This document shows, piece after piece, positions 11,219 through 25,689 of a stretch of DNA of 64,000 bases. Source of the DNA: Cenococcum geophilum 1.58. Its lineage: Eukaryota; Ascomycota; Dothideomycetes; Gloniales; Gloniaceae. The notes beneath the pieces are model-generated. The model ran no database searches. It worked only from the letters and a program-made list of their open reading frames with translations, and was not told the origin of the DNA. Both the position numbers and the translations under genes were made by a program. The stretch is from contig KV748189.1 in assembly GCA_001692895.1 (NCBI GenBank), positions 1,930,432 to 1,994,431 on the forward strand, read 5' to 3'. Positions within the stretch are counted from its first letter, which is position 1; each line of letters opens with the position of its first letter.

Positions 11219-11373
11219 ATTACCCCCCTCTTTAAAAGAAAGCCTGCCCTTAGGCTTAGTTAGGAATAGGGTAGCACTAGGCTTATAAATATAGGATTAT
11301 AAAATATAAGATAAGGAGATAAAGGGGATATAAGTATATCCAGACTAAGTATAAAAGGCGATTATAGGCTAAG

Positions 11374-11793
11374 TGTAACGAAGCCTTGTAGTAGGAACTA
11401 TGGTGGACTTATTTATAGGCTGGGTATATAGGTAAATAAGAAGTTAACAATATAATAATAACTGGTGGAGTAGTTACCTAATAAATTAACTCTAATTATA
11501 TTCTAAGATTTACTACAAAAGAGAGAACTATCTAGGTAGGGACTATAGTCCTTTAAATACATAACCGTACTTTTAAGAAATCCCCTTTATATATAAGGTA
11601 CGTGTTATACGTATTATATATACGTTCTGTTTATATACTGCGTATACTACGTATAACGTTATATAACCTTAGCTACTATTTTTTATTATATAGCTCTACT
11701 AACTCCATTCTAAACTATGCCTAAATTAACTAACTAGCTTCTTTTAACTTTTCTCTAAGTAGTTATAATATTATACTTAAAGCGTCCGTAATA
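11374..11793 (-). repeat. 3' LTR of Gypsy A copy 1
   Basis: A 420-bp terminal repeat, TGTAACG to CGTAATA on the + strand, matching the repeat at 19,064-19,481. It is preceded by CTAAG and followed by a pyrimidine-rich stretch that is the polypurine tract on the element's strand. Confidence 0.85.
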
Positions 11794-14667
11794 CTATCTC
11801 CCTTCTTTTTATCTTTATCTTTAAAGATCCTAAATATCTTTAAGATGTTTATTAGAGGTATAATATCCGTCTAATTAATTTAGTTAATATTATTACCTAT
11901 TATACCTAAAACTCCTTCCTCTTTATAGGCGTAACATTGTACTCGCACTATTACTATAATATTATCTCTTAGTGAGATTATACTATCTCTATATTCTTGC
12001 TGTTTAAAAGAGGGGTTAGTTTATATTATATTAGTAAGTCTATCTTCGCAATAACCGTTCTTTTACTTAGAGTGCACTAAAGCAAATATTTGTTTATCTT
12101 ATAACGTTTGTTTTATCTCTAATACTAAATATACGTAACCTATTACTCTTAATAGTTATCTAGTTCCTTAACTAATTTGTTTTAGGGTCTTTTATTTAAT
12201 CTACTACTATGCGGCTAGATAGTAAACTATTTTAAGCCCTTACTAAGTTAGAATGTTCCCGTAATATAGAGCAGAAGGCTTTTAAAGCCCGTATTACGGC
12301 GTCTACTTAGTTACTTCGTCTTAAGAAGGTTTATAAGAAGGTCTATTTTAAAAAGTAGAAACTTATAAAATAAGATTTATAGAAACTTAGTAATAAAAGA
12401 ATAGATTCTCTTTTAACTAAGAAGGAAATAGATTTAAGTAGTTTGGCAACTACTCTTCTTCTTAGGTCCCCTTTAGGTAACTTATTTTTTGGCAATCTTT
12501 TCTTATTAATACTGCCTAACCTAATTTCTTCTGATACTCCTATACCTTTCTTATAGCGTTTTTTTAAATTTTCTAATAGCTTCTAGGTAGTCTTATTATA
12601 GCCTATCTACTTAACCTTATACTATGTTTTATTATTAATATCCTTATAACTAACAATCTTTAAAACTTGCTATTTATCTTCTTCTTATCCTTTATACGTA
12701 TCTACTTTATAAACTAGTAGTTTAAAGTTTCTATATACTAGTTCTAGTATCGCAATATGCTATATAGGGTAGATCTTTATTTTAGCTAGTAGGTTTAACT
12801 TAAACGTAACTAGTGAAATTNTNTANNTAATTNTAAAAGGTCCTAGTNTNACGTNGTNNAANTTCTTACTTANTCNTTAACTCTTNAAANTTTTGTATAG
12901 TAGCCATACTTTATCTCCCTCCTTAAGATCTGGTCCCTTAGATCTCTTAGCATTATAGTACTTTTTTATTCTTTCTTATACTTTCTTAGCTAATTCTATA
13001 AGGTCTATATAAAGATTTATTAATATCTTTATTCTTTCTTTAGCTGTGCTACTCGTTTTCTTTACTTACTATAGTAATAATAATGTTCTTGGCTTATATC
13101 CATAATTTGCCTTAAATAGTAATATGCCTATTTCTTCTTATGGTGTTATATTGTATATAAACTATATAACTAGTAATAGCGATACCTAATTATTCTATGC
13201 GTAATTAATATAATGCCTTAGATACTATTCTAGCGTTTAATTTAATCTTTTTATTTAACCGTCTGTCTATAGATAATATGCGGTAAAAGTTACTGCTTAA
13301 ACTCCTTACTCCGCTAAGAATACCTTCTAGAATACTGCTATAAATCTTAAATCTCTATCTAATATAATCTTACTTAGTGCTCTATATCTTATAAATACTT
13401 CTTTAATATAGATTCTAGCGATATCCTTTACTGAGATTTCTTCTGTGCATACTATAAAGTAGCCCTACTTAGTTAACTTGTCTACTATTACTAAGATTAC
13501 ATTATAATCTTATCCGGTAATAGGATCTCTTAACTTTAGTAACTTAATAATAAAGTTCTATAATATAACCTCCTATACTCTCTCTAGTATTTTAATAGGT
13601 TATAGCCCTTTATATAGCTTATATCTTATTAGTTTATTTCTTTAGCAATTTAGATACTCTTTTATTACTTTCCTTATAATATTCTAGATTCTATTAATAA
13701 TATATTCTTCCTAAAGTCTTATTACTAAGCCTATTGCTCTATTATGTCCTTAAGTTATTCCCTTATAGAAATCCTCTATAAAATGCTCTACTATACTTTT
13801 TAGGATGTACTTCGCTTCTCTGTACTTATACAGTATTTCTTTTTCTAGATATTTTAACTGTTCCTTTAGCTATACTTTAAAGATTCTTTATACCTAAAAG
13901 CTTTCTAGTGTCTTATAAACTCTTCCTAGTTTATTATCCTCTTAAGTTGCTGCTAGTTTGGGGTAATTATACCTAATTAATCTATCCTTATCTTGGCGTA
14001 GTATTGCTCCTAATAGCTTCTTATTATTCTATAGTTTAGCTTTTCTGCTAAGTGCGTCTGCTCTTATATTCTTAGTTCCTTTAGTATACTAAATTTTAAA
14101 ATAGTATTCTATAAGCATCTCTGCCTATCTAACTTATCTTTAATTAAGTTCTTTTATTGTTAGGAACCCTATTAGGTTCTTATAATCCGTCTTAACTATA
14201 AATAGTTTTTCTGCGCCTTATAAGAATGCTCTCTATTCTTTAAGTACTATAACTATCCCTAATAACTCCTTGTTATAGACGTTATAGTTTAACTCTAGTA
14301 GTGTTATCTTTTTACTATAGTATATTACTAGGTGCTATATATCCTTATACCTCTATAGTAAGTATACTCCTAGTATATAGTCCAATATATCCGTTTCTAT
14401 AACCATATCTAGCCCTAGTTAATAGATTTTAAGAATTAGCTCCTAGGTAAATAATTCCTTAAGTTCCTTAAACAGCTTCTTTTATTTATTTTCCTATGCC
14501 TATAGTTTCTCTTTCTTCGTAAGCCTAGTAAATGGTTTAATGTTCTTTAACTATTATGCTTTAAACCTTCTGTAGTAGTTGTAAAACCCTAAGAATAACC
14601 TTAACTGCGTTATATTCTCTAGTTCTTACCAACTTACTATAGCTTTAATCTTCTTTAGGTCTATACT

Positions 14668-14742
14668 AATATAGCCTAGTTTAATAATATAGCCTAGTTT
14701 AATAATATAGCCTAGTTTAATAATATAGCCTAGTTTAATAAT
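14668..14742. repeat. 18-bp tandem repeat, about four copies
   Basis: The unit ATATAGCCTAGTTTAATA is repeated about four times almost without change inside Gypsy A copy 1. I see no counterpart in copy 2 at the matching place, so it is a local expansion after insertion. Confidence 0.8.
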
Positions 14743-17700
14743 AAATCTAACAAAATCGGTCTTCCTAGTAAAGAACTCGTATTTTTTAATTGCTATTAGT
14801 ATCTGTTCTTTTTATAGTCTCCTTAAGACCTATTTAACGTGTTCCCTATATTCTTCCTTAGTTATTAAGTAGATAATAATATTATTAAGGTATACTATAA
14901 CAAACTTATTAAGGTATTCTCCTAACACACTATTAATTCTTTTCTAAAATATTACTGGTGTATTTATTAATCTAAATTGTATAACTAATAGTTTATATAG
15001 CCCTTTTCTTAACCTAAAGGCTGCTTTCTATTTATTACCTTCCTTAATTTTAATCTAATAGTACGCCTATCTTAGATCTATCTTTATAAAGATTTACGTA
15101 TTACCTATCTAATCTTAAATCTTACTAATTAAGGGTAAAGAATACCTATCCTTCCAAATAATACTATTTAACTGCCTATAGTTAATGCATAACCTAAGTT
15201 TTCTATTTTTCTTTAGTACGAATAGTACTGGATAACCTACTAATAACTACGATAGTCTAATATATCCCTTTCGTAAGTTTTCTTAGACAAACTCTTTAAG
15301 TACGCTCGCCTCCTTTTAAGTAAGCTTATAGGTTAGAAAGAACCTTAAACTTATTCCTAGTTCTAACTCTATCTTATAGTCCTATACTATATAATCTACT
15401 AGCTTTTTACTTTTTAGACTCTATAGTTTCTTACTATACTTATAGTATCTCTTTAATATATAACTTAAGCCTCGCTTAGTCTCTTTATATATTACTCTAA
15501 CTTAGTACTATACTAACTTAGTTTGCTATCGCATTTTATAGCGTTAAGTATTTTTAATATTAACCTAACCTATAATCTAATTAATCCTTAGGTTATATTT
15601 CTATAACTAAGGCATACCTAATACTGCCTTATCCCGTCCTAATAGTAGGATATTAAAAGACATTTTAATTTGTCTTCCTTTAATAGTTATCTAAATAGGT
15701 CCTATTTTAAGATTAATAATCCCTCCTCTATAGGCTATTAGATCTCCTAAAATTATAACTAATAGGTAAGGTTACTCCTTCTATTTATAAGGTAATCCTA
15801 TCCTTTTAACTACTACTAGTAAGATGTGGTTCCGTATTACTCCACTATCTATTAGTGCTTTAAACTACTAATCTTACTAATTAACTCTTAGATTTAGATA
15901 TTGTCTTTAAATTCCTTTAAGGGTCTAAAGCTCTATTACTAGCTCCCTCTAGTCTTATAGGCCTCTACTTTTCCTAACTATTAGCTACTTAATCCTAGTA
16001 TACTTAGCTTATTCTTTAGCTAATACTTAGTTTACTTTTTATCTTTAATATACTATAGACACGTATTCTCTAGGCATTCCTACTACTATTATTTATCTAA
16101 GTATTCTTCCGTAAGGAATCTTTTTAGTTAAAGTATTAAGTCTCCTAACTTCTAAACTTCTGTTAAATACCATCTATGTATATATTTAGCATTTCTATAC
16201 TATTGCTTATCTAGCGCCCAATATATCCTTATAGGGTATTTCCGATTCTTTTCCTTTAAATTCTTATACATTTTATATATATTATCCACGCATGCAATCT
16301 ATAATAGCGTATAGTATACTAGGTGCTTTAGGTTAACTCTTAACTCGTCTTTATCTTTAAGTTTAAACCTTTATTATGCTAATCTAAACGTTATAACTTT
16401 ATTCGCGGGTACTAAGATGCGCCTCTTACTTCTCTAGTCCTCTAATTGTTCCTTTAAATCCTTTAACATTATAATTAAGGCTCCTTTAATATAAGTTATG
16501 GCCTTTTCTATAATGGGGTGGTCTTAGATAACTTTTTTTATTTAACTATATATAGAAATCTTCCTACTTATTGTTGTGTCGTTACCTATACCACTTTTAG
16601 TATAGCTGTTAGAGTGTATATAGCTTATCCGTAAGAAAGTATCTTCTTATTACTACGTTATAATAGCCCTTTATATATCGTTTTTTAAACCTAGTAAGGA
16701 TCCCTAGATCCTCTTTATTCTCTAGTTTAATAAGCCACTTAGCTCTTAGTATGCCTGCCCTAGGCCTATTAGTAATTCTTTATATAGGTGCTCTATCCCT
16801 TATACGTCCTAATATGCTAAATTTCTTATCTAGTTTCAGTTCTTGCTATGCGGTAATTCTCTGTCTAAATTCTTCTATAGTTTCTTTTAGTTTGCGTTTT
16901 ATAAATAGATCCTTAAAGTCTTCTTACTTCTAAATTTTAGTATTAATATTTCAATCCTATTGCTAAGCCTTGCTCGCAATTTCTTTAATAGTCCTTATTT
17001 ATATATTAAAATCTTGGTCTTATAGGATTCTTAATCCTAAGCTTACTTCTATCTTAAGCTTTACTTTAGCCTTAGTCTAACTAGGCTTACTTAGTGTTCT
17101 TATCTCACCTTAAAAGTCTTAAATCTCACTTATCTTATCTTAAGAATCTTATACCTTTAGGAAACTTCGTCCTAAGCTTATTTGTATATTACTAAACTAA
17201 GCCGTTACTTTACTCTATCGGTTATTGTCTATTATAGGTCCTTAAGCTTACCTTATCTCATCTTAAGAATCTTAGTTGTTTTACATCTTATCTTAAGAAT
17301 CTTAAGCTTTTAGCCTTTTGCCTTTATTAAGTACTAAAGTAGTTTACTATTTTACTTCTCTTATATTTTATAAAGCGATAGATATCGTATCTAGTAGGGT
17401 TTTAATCCCTACTAATATTCCCTATTTTATAGTAAAATTATCCTCTACCTCTTATATAATATCTCTAAGGTCTATATACTCCTAGTAAGCTGCCCTTATC
17501 GCCTTATTATTATAAAATATTTCGCCTATATTAAATTTATTGTCCTTAATATCCGATCTGCGAACTAGTTTATTAGTTCCTTTATATTCCGCTAAATATA
17601 GCTCCTATAGCTAATAGCTTACGCTATACTTAGCGTTCTTATAAATTTGGTATGCGTTATTATAACAAAACGCAAAACTTTTAATTAAACACTCTTTTAT

Positions 17701-18638
17701 TCCTCGTAGTATATTATTATCCCTTTATACGTATATATAGTCTGCTAGTCTTATTCCGTTTACTATATAGTAACTCTAACCACTTTTATAGTCTTTAACG
17801 TAATAACCCTATTTTNTATAATTTATATAAGCTTCTTCTTTAAACCATTTTTCTTGCTATAGAGTCCGCCTAAACGTCTTCTGCTGCTAAAATCCCTAGT
17901 TTAGCCTCTACTTCTTAAACCTTTAATTACCTAATTCTCATCCTCTAGGTTTCCATAATTTCTTATTCTATTTCCTAGATTCTTTAGTACTACTTAGGTC
18001 TATTAGCTCTGCGCTATACTATAATTTCTAACTTAGCTTTAGTTATTGCGTGCTCTACGCCTTATATAACTATAGAACTCTATCCTAGCCTCTCTTAGCC
18101 TACTCCCTTTAGTAGATCCAATTATTAATCTTGATTACTTAATCTATTAGTTCCCGTAGGGTTTCCGTACCTTTTATTAGAATAATTACGTCCTAGACTT
18201 TAGCCTTAAGTCCTTACTTATACTGTGCTATAAGCGCCTTATTATTCTACTTAACTTATATTGCTAACGTTTAGAACTATATTATATACTTAATTGCTAA
18301 GGTCCTTTACGTAATGTCTTAGAGTTTTCTTTCCGCTATAGTTACTGCCTTTAGGTCTTTAAATATCTATATAAGTTGTTCCATAAACCCTTCCTAGCTT
18401 ATAAATATAAACCGTACTTTTTAATTAGTAGTTGTTATTCCATTCGCTTATATTTCTATAAGGTAAGGCTTAAACCACTTAAGTGCTCTTCCTAATAGGA
18501 ATAGTCCCGTATACGCTATTCGATCTATAGGTATTAGTAGCTTTACTCCTTCTTGCGTAACCTTAAAGTACATTTATATAAGAAATCCTTTAAGCTTTAA
18601 CCTTTCTCCTAAGTACCTCTTAATTAATAGTAGCTTAA

Positions 18639-18823
18639 TTGTAACCGACTACGGTACCCTGCCAAAACACTACCTTGTCTCACTAGCGTACCACCTTGTT
18701 TCAGTTGCCTAGCCCTTGACTCGCTCACCGACTCGATCTACTTTCATGTATTTATACCACTTGATTTCCATAGATTTACAATCAAGTTGCTCGTTCAATT
18801 ACCCACACACTGCAAAGCTTACA
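18639..18823. mobile_element. 185-bp insert flanked by TTAA, piggyBac-type MITE candidate
   Basis: Comparison with Gypsy A copy 2 (around 37,720) gives the empty site: the Gypsy sequence is continuous there, while here 185 bases interrupt it with TTAA on both sides (18,635-18,638 and 18,824-18,827). The insert is clearly less TA-rich than its host and shows little RIP, so it is younger. Termini are TTGTAACC.. and ..GCTTACA; inverted similarity is weak. TTAA is the piggyBac target, but it is common in such sequence. Confidence 0.6.
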
Positions 18824-19063
18824 TTAATCTTTGCTACTCCTATCCCGTTAATCCTATCTTCTAATATTATATTATTTTCTATTAACTAGTTAACTATCTC
18901 TTATAGTTATTTAACCGTTATAGGTTACTATAAGTTAGTGTCTACTATACTAGTGTCGTTACCTAACCTTAAAGTAGTTGCTGCTGTCAATAGCGTTATA
19001 GCTAGTGCTTTTAGTGGCATATTATTCGACTTTATTAATATTATAACTTTAGTAGTAAATATA

Positions 19064-19481
19064 TAACAAAGCCTTATAGCAGGAACTACGGTAAACTTAT
19101 TAATAGGCTAGGTATATAGGTAAACAGGAAGTTAACAACGTAATAATAACTAGTAGAGTAGTTACCTAATAGATTAACTCTAATTATATTCTAAGATTTA
19201 CTATAAAGGAGAGAACTATCTAGGTAGGGACTGTAGTCCTTTAAATACATAACCGTACTCCTAAGAAATCCCCTTTATACGTAAGGTACGTATTATATAT
19301 ATTATATATATATTCCCTTCGTACACTATATATACTGCGTACAACGTTATATAACCTTAGCTACTATTTCTTATTATATAGCTCTACCGGCTCTATCCTA
19401 GACCGTGCCTAAATTAACTAACTAGCTTCTTTCGACTTTTCTTTAAATAGTTGTAATATTGTACTTAAAGCGTCCGTAACA
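19064..19481 (-). repeat. 5' LTR of Gypsy A copy 1
   Basis: A 418-bp terminal repeat ending CGTAACA, followed directly by the target duplication CTAAG. It matches the other LTR of this copy and those of copies 2 and 3. Confidence 0.85.
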
Positions 19482-22400
19482 CTAAGTGGAAGCACTAGGC
19501 TAAAAAGAGTAGCCGCTAAAAGTCTTAATACGGATCTTAACTAATTAGATAACTTTAACCGGCGGTTAAAGTTGCTAAATATCTAAAATTTTACAGTACT
19601 AGCAGAAAACGGCAAAAAACGGCAGATAGCTATATTAGGGCTTTAGGGCGTTTTTATCCCTATATTTTTCCGGTAACTTATTATCTTTATCCTACTAGCA
19701 TTCTATTTATTTATTTAGGTACTTTAAAGGTTTAGGCGCCTTAGGGTATTAATTATAGAACTTTTTAAGCCTTTAGGGGCAGCCTATAAAGTTCTACGTA
19801 GGGTACTAAATTAGGTTAAGATTATAGCCCTTTTATTAAATATAGTATTTTAGCGTTCCCTATACTATCTCATAGGCTAGTATTTTATCAACTTCCTATT
19901 TATTATTACCGTTTACTTAAACTAGTAGGGGAGGCTTATTCTTTTATCTAGGTAATAGGTTGTTTATAGCTTTCTATAACTTATTTAGTAAGAAAATAAA
20001 GTAAACCCTAATTAAATCTGGGAGCTTTATTTTATATAAGTTACCTATCTTCTTAAGAACCTTATACGGTCCTACTATCTAGTAGTTTAGCTTATAATTA
20101 GGTTGTTTAGTTTTCTAATTCCTTATTATAACCTAGACTATATTACTAGGGGTAAAGTTAGGCTCTTAATAGTGTTTATTTGCCTACTATTTTATTAACC
20201 TTTAAGCTTTTTCTAGGTTCTTACGGGCTACTATTTAGGCTTCCTTTAATTATTTAGCGTACTATTGGGCCTTAGTATAGGATAGCTTCTCTTATATAGT
20301 TTAGGGTTTTTCTAGCTTTTTTTAGTTAAAGCTTATATAGGGTAAGTATCCTATTTCTAGCTAAATTAGGGCAAACCCTATAAAGTTATAGGGTAGGGTT
20401 ACTTACGCGTAGTTTATTAAGAGTAGTAGTTCTAACTAGTTATTCTAGAAATAGTTAATAAAGGGCCTAAGCCTTTAGTCTAGGTACTAATTTATAATCT
20501 TTATCTAACTGTCTATCTAGGGGTAATAAGCTATAAAAAGCTTTAGCTTAATGCTTAGAATTTAAGTAAACTTATTTTAGAAGGCTGATATAAACTATAG
20601 CCTATAATTAGATATAATAGTATCTAGTAGTCCGTAGATTTAGTAGACGTAATAAATATATAGCTAGGCTACCTCTTTAGTATTAATATTTTTATAATAG
20701 GGAATTAAAAATAGGCGTTTACTAAAGCGGTTAACTATAACTATAACTATATTATATCCGTTACGGTTCCTAAGTAGTTTATAAAAGTCTATAAAAATAT
20801 ACTACTAAGGACGCTCTAGTATTAGAAGTGGCTTAAGTAGTTCTAGGGTCTTATTATATAGGATTATAGCTCTTTAGTAGTCTTCGCAGTTCCATATATA
20901 TTAATTAATATCTATAACTATTCTTAGCTAGTAGTAGCGGCAGTTAATAATTTTATAGGTTTTATTCTTACTAGAGTATGCCGTAAAGACTTAGTAATAA
21001 GCTTTACGGATTAGTTTAGTCTATAAATTATTAATATTAGGGACTATAAGCCGCTCCTAGTATAGGAGTAATCCTTCCTCTATTTTAAAATTGGGGTCTC
21101 CTTTTACAGCTTATTTATAAAGGGCCCTTAAGGCGTTAGCCGTGCGGTTTATAGTTAGGAGGCGGTTAATTAGCCCTATTAGCTTATTTAAGGACTTCTT
21201 TATTAGTACTAGCTTATTTTACTAGGAGTCTAGCTCCCTATGAATCCGCGGGTTAAGCTATTTTAGATAAAAAAAGGGCGCGCGTTTAATATTAGGTCTT
21301 TAGCTTATCCTAAGGTCCTATATTTTTATTCTCTTTAGGTTAAGGTATTAGCCTTAAAGTTTTATTTACTAGAATAATATATAATTATAAAGAAGAATTA
21401 GGAGAGTATTTTAGCCTACTAGGCTTATTATTTAGTAAGCTGCTTTATAGTTATAAAGTATTTTAGGGCTTTATAATCTATATATATCTTAATCCAAGAG
21501 TTTATACCTTTAAGCTCTATACGCTATTAGGATAGTAATTAAATAATAGCTAGCATTTCTTTATTGTAACTTTATAGTTATACTTAGCTAGGTTTATTAT
21601 TTTTAAGAAGAAAGTAATAGAGTACTATTTACTATTTACTATCTTATATATACTGAATTAATTAAAAGCAGGGTTTTGGATTGGTTTAGAAATGTTCAGG
21701 TCACCTAATAAGGAACGTGCTTTCCACGTACTACCCCATTAAATTCGACCGACCGACCGTCCCTTTTATACTTACGATGTACCTACCAGTACTACCTAGA
21801 TATAATTTCTATTAGTATAGATTTATAGAGCTTGCGAAGCGCTTTAAAATGCTATTACTTTTATCTAAATATCCTAAGTATAAGTAGACGTAGAGCTTTA
21901 TAGAATAAGGGGGAGCCGTGCACGGAGCCTATTAAATTCGCGACCTCGCAACCTCGCGACCTCTTTTTTACCCCTACCCCTTCTTCTTCTTCTATATTAC
22001 TACCCTAGTTACTACTCTCTACCTACCGCCTAAATGCCTTCCGATCGTTTATTTTGTACTACCTATAAGTAGTATTGCTTTCCTACTGACTTTATAACAA
22101 ACTGTCTTGGAGCTCCGTATAAGACCTATAAATTTTATAAAGTTAATCCTTTATTTACTTTTTTAACCTACTACCTTTCTAACTCTCTATATATAGGAGA
22201 AACGAAATAGACGGTCCCAATGACGTTTAGCAGACCTCCTATAGCCTATAAACTAAACTATAGCCGCTACTGCCTCCGTTACTGCTTCCGCTGCTACTTC
22301 CGCCGCTGCTTCTCCCCTTATACCACCCGTATTAATCTAGCCGCGACCGCCCATACTAATCTAGCCGCGACTATTTGTATTAATCTAGCCGTAACCTACT

Positions 22401-25400
22401 ACTTTCCGCCCTATTATAGAGTAGCTAGATTATCTAGATCGTAGTCCTACCGTCCGCCCTATTATAGAGCAGCTAGATCTTGGCCCTATAAACATTATCT
22501 ACAACTTTTACGCCGCTCTATATTAGATTAATAAACGTATTAGTATATTAAAACCTAGTAACCCACGGTTTAAAGCCTGCTATAAGCATAGTAATATAAA
22601 CCTCCCTCTATTCTAGCCTCCGCCGGAATATCTACGCGGCCTTTTAAAGTCCTATAATACTTCTGCTAGGTAGTTTAGGGAGCGGCTCCGCGCATATAAT
22701 ATAGCATTAGCTTTTACGTCCGTAAACTGTACCGTTACTAACTATAGTGTAGCTTATAGCGGCCTAAATTGCTTCTAGATATATAGTAAGCTTTACTATC
22801 TATAGGGCCCGCTAGAGCCTCCTACTAACGTTACTCCGTAGTATACCTAGCTATACTTTTATAACCCTAGCTATGCCATAGATGTCCGGCTATAGGCCCG
22901 TCCTAATACCTAGCTAGATGCGACTATTCTATAGTGCCTTACTGCTATGCTATCTGAGGTACGGAACCCTTTTATCGCCCTCTATTAAACTGTAAGGGAA
23001 CGGCTTTAGGATTAGCCTATAACGACCCTATTACGGATTATCTTAAACCTATAAATGCGGCTTATCTTAGAGGCTAGTGTTAATCGCCACTATAAGAACC
23101 TACTAATAAGTAATAAGGTGGCCGTTATTATACCAGACGAGTACGGTAATACTAGCTTCTGCGATATTATACTTGCGGAGCGTTATACGCCTAATAAGTA
23201 GCAGCGATACTGCTGTATTAACTTAACGCATACTATATATATGCCGCTCCACTACGTACTGCTCTTCCCTTACGGTGATACTGGCTAGTACTAGGGTCTC
23301 TAGCTACGCGACTCTAATTAAGCCCGCCAGCGAGCCCGCTAGTAAGACCGTTTAATATAGTAGGCATACTTTTAATTCTACCTATATATCCGTAACAACT
23401 CTAGGTTAGTCCCTTTTACCTATTACCAGCTATTTTAGTAGTATATCGTAGATATATAGGCGCTATATAATTAAAATAAGCTTAACTAGATCCGCTCCCA
23501 CTAATTAAACCTCTATATAGAGCTGTATAATAGCGTTACGGATGCTCTTACCCGCTATAATCTAGACCCTTAATTATTAGGCCGCCGTATAGTTCTTTTA
23601 TTAAGTTTCCTTAGCGGAGCTCGCTTTATTAGCTAGTGCTATTAGGATTTAATAGCTATTATCCATAAATACGGCCGTCTAAGTATATTTATTACGTTTA
23701 CTGCTAACCCTAAGTAGGAAGAGATTACCCGCGAGCTACTACCTAGCTAAACTACTATAGATAGGCCCGATCTAGTTATACGCGTCTTCTATATAAAAGT
23801 TGCCTACCTCCTATACAACCTAAAACGGAAGTAGATCTTCGGCTAGTACCGCGGCTCTATTTAGACTATTAAGTACTAGAAATAGGGCCTGCCCTATTAG
23901 TACCTACTACTCTTCTTATATCCGTATAACCGCGATAGGCTACTAGACCTAGCTGTTATTAACCGTTTTATATCCGCCGAGCTTTCGTAGCTAGAGGATA
24001 ATCCTACTAGTCGTCTTACTAAGATTATAAAGTCGATAATAGTTTACGGCTCTTGCGGCTCCTAGAATCCGCGAGCCCCCTATATAGTTGCCCTAGGGCC
24101 AGGCCTTCCGCTAACCTACTTAAAGCGGTACCCTAAGCGTTTTAACCCTACTATTGTTATATATAAGGACGGCTATCTAAAATACCGCCGTTATAATAAT
24201 CTGCGGTTATAGTCTATCCGCTTACTAGGGGGAGCTATATTTAAAATAGATAACTATTAGATTATTTTGTACTCCCTATATCTAACTATAAAGTATTATA
24301 CGCATATAAATATTAAGATCTGCGCCTCTATAAAGTCCGTTAAGTATATCTATAAGTATATATATAAGGGGAGCGACCGCACTACTTTACGGCTTATGGA
24401 TGGCGATAAGGTAAGCTAGTATTTATAGGGCCGTTATATCGGCCCGTCTAAGGCTATCTAGCGGCTATTTAAGTTTCCCGTTTATAAGGAGTACCCCCCC
24501 GTAATCTAGCTTACGGTGCACCTTCTAGGTAAGCAGCCTGTATACTTTTAGCCTAATTAGTCTATCAAGGAGATTTAGCAGCGCCTTAAGCTCTCTCGCT
24601 CTATACTAACGGCCTTCTTTAAGTATAATGCGGAGTATAACGATGCCCGTAACTGCCTATATTAAGACTTCCCTAAGCGGTATACCTTTATTTTAAAGTA
24701 ATAGGAGTAGCGTTTACGCTAGTAAGGCTTTATAATAGGCCGTATATATTACTGCAGTCCCGTTATAGATAAAAGGTTCTACTTACAGCTGCTACTAACG
24801 TCCGTTCCTAGCCCTACCTCCTTTAAAAACCTCCGTACTATTACTAGTATAGTCTATTTAACCTTCTAGGCCGCCTGCGTGGCCCTAGGGCTACTAGAGG
24901 ATAATTATAAGTGGATTAATTACTTAACGGAGGCCGCTGTTTTTGCCGTTGGCGCCTAGCTACGCTCCTTATTTATAACCACTTTACTTTACGGCCTTAT
25001 TACGGAGCCAGTTGCTTTATAGGACCGCTTTAAATAGTCTATTTATGATAATCTGCCTCGCTTTCTAGCCCGCTAGCCTAATACTCCTTCTACAGTTAGC
25101 GAGGACGATAACGCCTATCTTAATTACGGCCTATACCTTATTTATTAAATACTTACGGATTACCAGAAGACGCTTACGGACTATAGTCTACCCCAGTTCT
25201 AGTACTAGTGGGGTGTTATTACGGAGGGAAGTAACCCGCTTCTTATAGCTAAGTTATAGCAATATAACGCTATAGAGGAAGAACGCTAGTTTACTAAGTT
25301 ACGCTAGCAGCTAAATACAGACTAAGCAGCGTGCTTTAATACTATCGTTACCGCTATAAATACGGATCTATAGACGGCCTGATTCTTCCTTTAGGGCCCT

Positions 25401-25689
25401 ATAGGTACTAGTAAAACGTTTCTCTATTACTACCTCTGCTACTACTACCGCTCGCGCGGTAAGATGTTCTTTATATAGCTTCTTCTAGTATTACGGCCCT
25501 TCTACTACCTAGCGGCCGTACTACCTACTCCTGTTTTTGGATACCTATCGATTTATACAAAGAGTCTACTTATAATGTCTCTAAAAACTTAAATCTAGCT
25601 AAGCTTTTACGCCGTACCTCTCTACTTATCTGGGATGAGGTGCCGATATAGTACCGCTACTGCTTTAAAGCCGTACACTATATGCTTAT

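Larger units (their letters stand above)
11374..19481 (-). mobile_element. Gypsy-type LTR retrotransposon fossil, family A copy 1
   Basis: A full-length but broken Ty3/Gypsy element lies inverted relative to copy 2. LTRs are at 11,374-11,793 and 19,064-19,481, with target duplication CTAAG at 11,369-11,373 and 19,482-19,486. Recognisable parts on the minus strand are gag, protease, reverse transcriptase (about 15 kb), RNase H, integrase and a chromodomain-like end, then a long 3' region before the LTR. It has many breaks, TA-rich composition and mostly transition differences from copy 2. A 185-bp foreign insert (18,639-18,823) and a four-copy 18-bp tandem (14,668-14,742) are later additions. 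It sits in the 3' part of Gypsy B. Confidence 0.88.
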
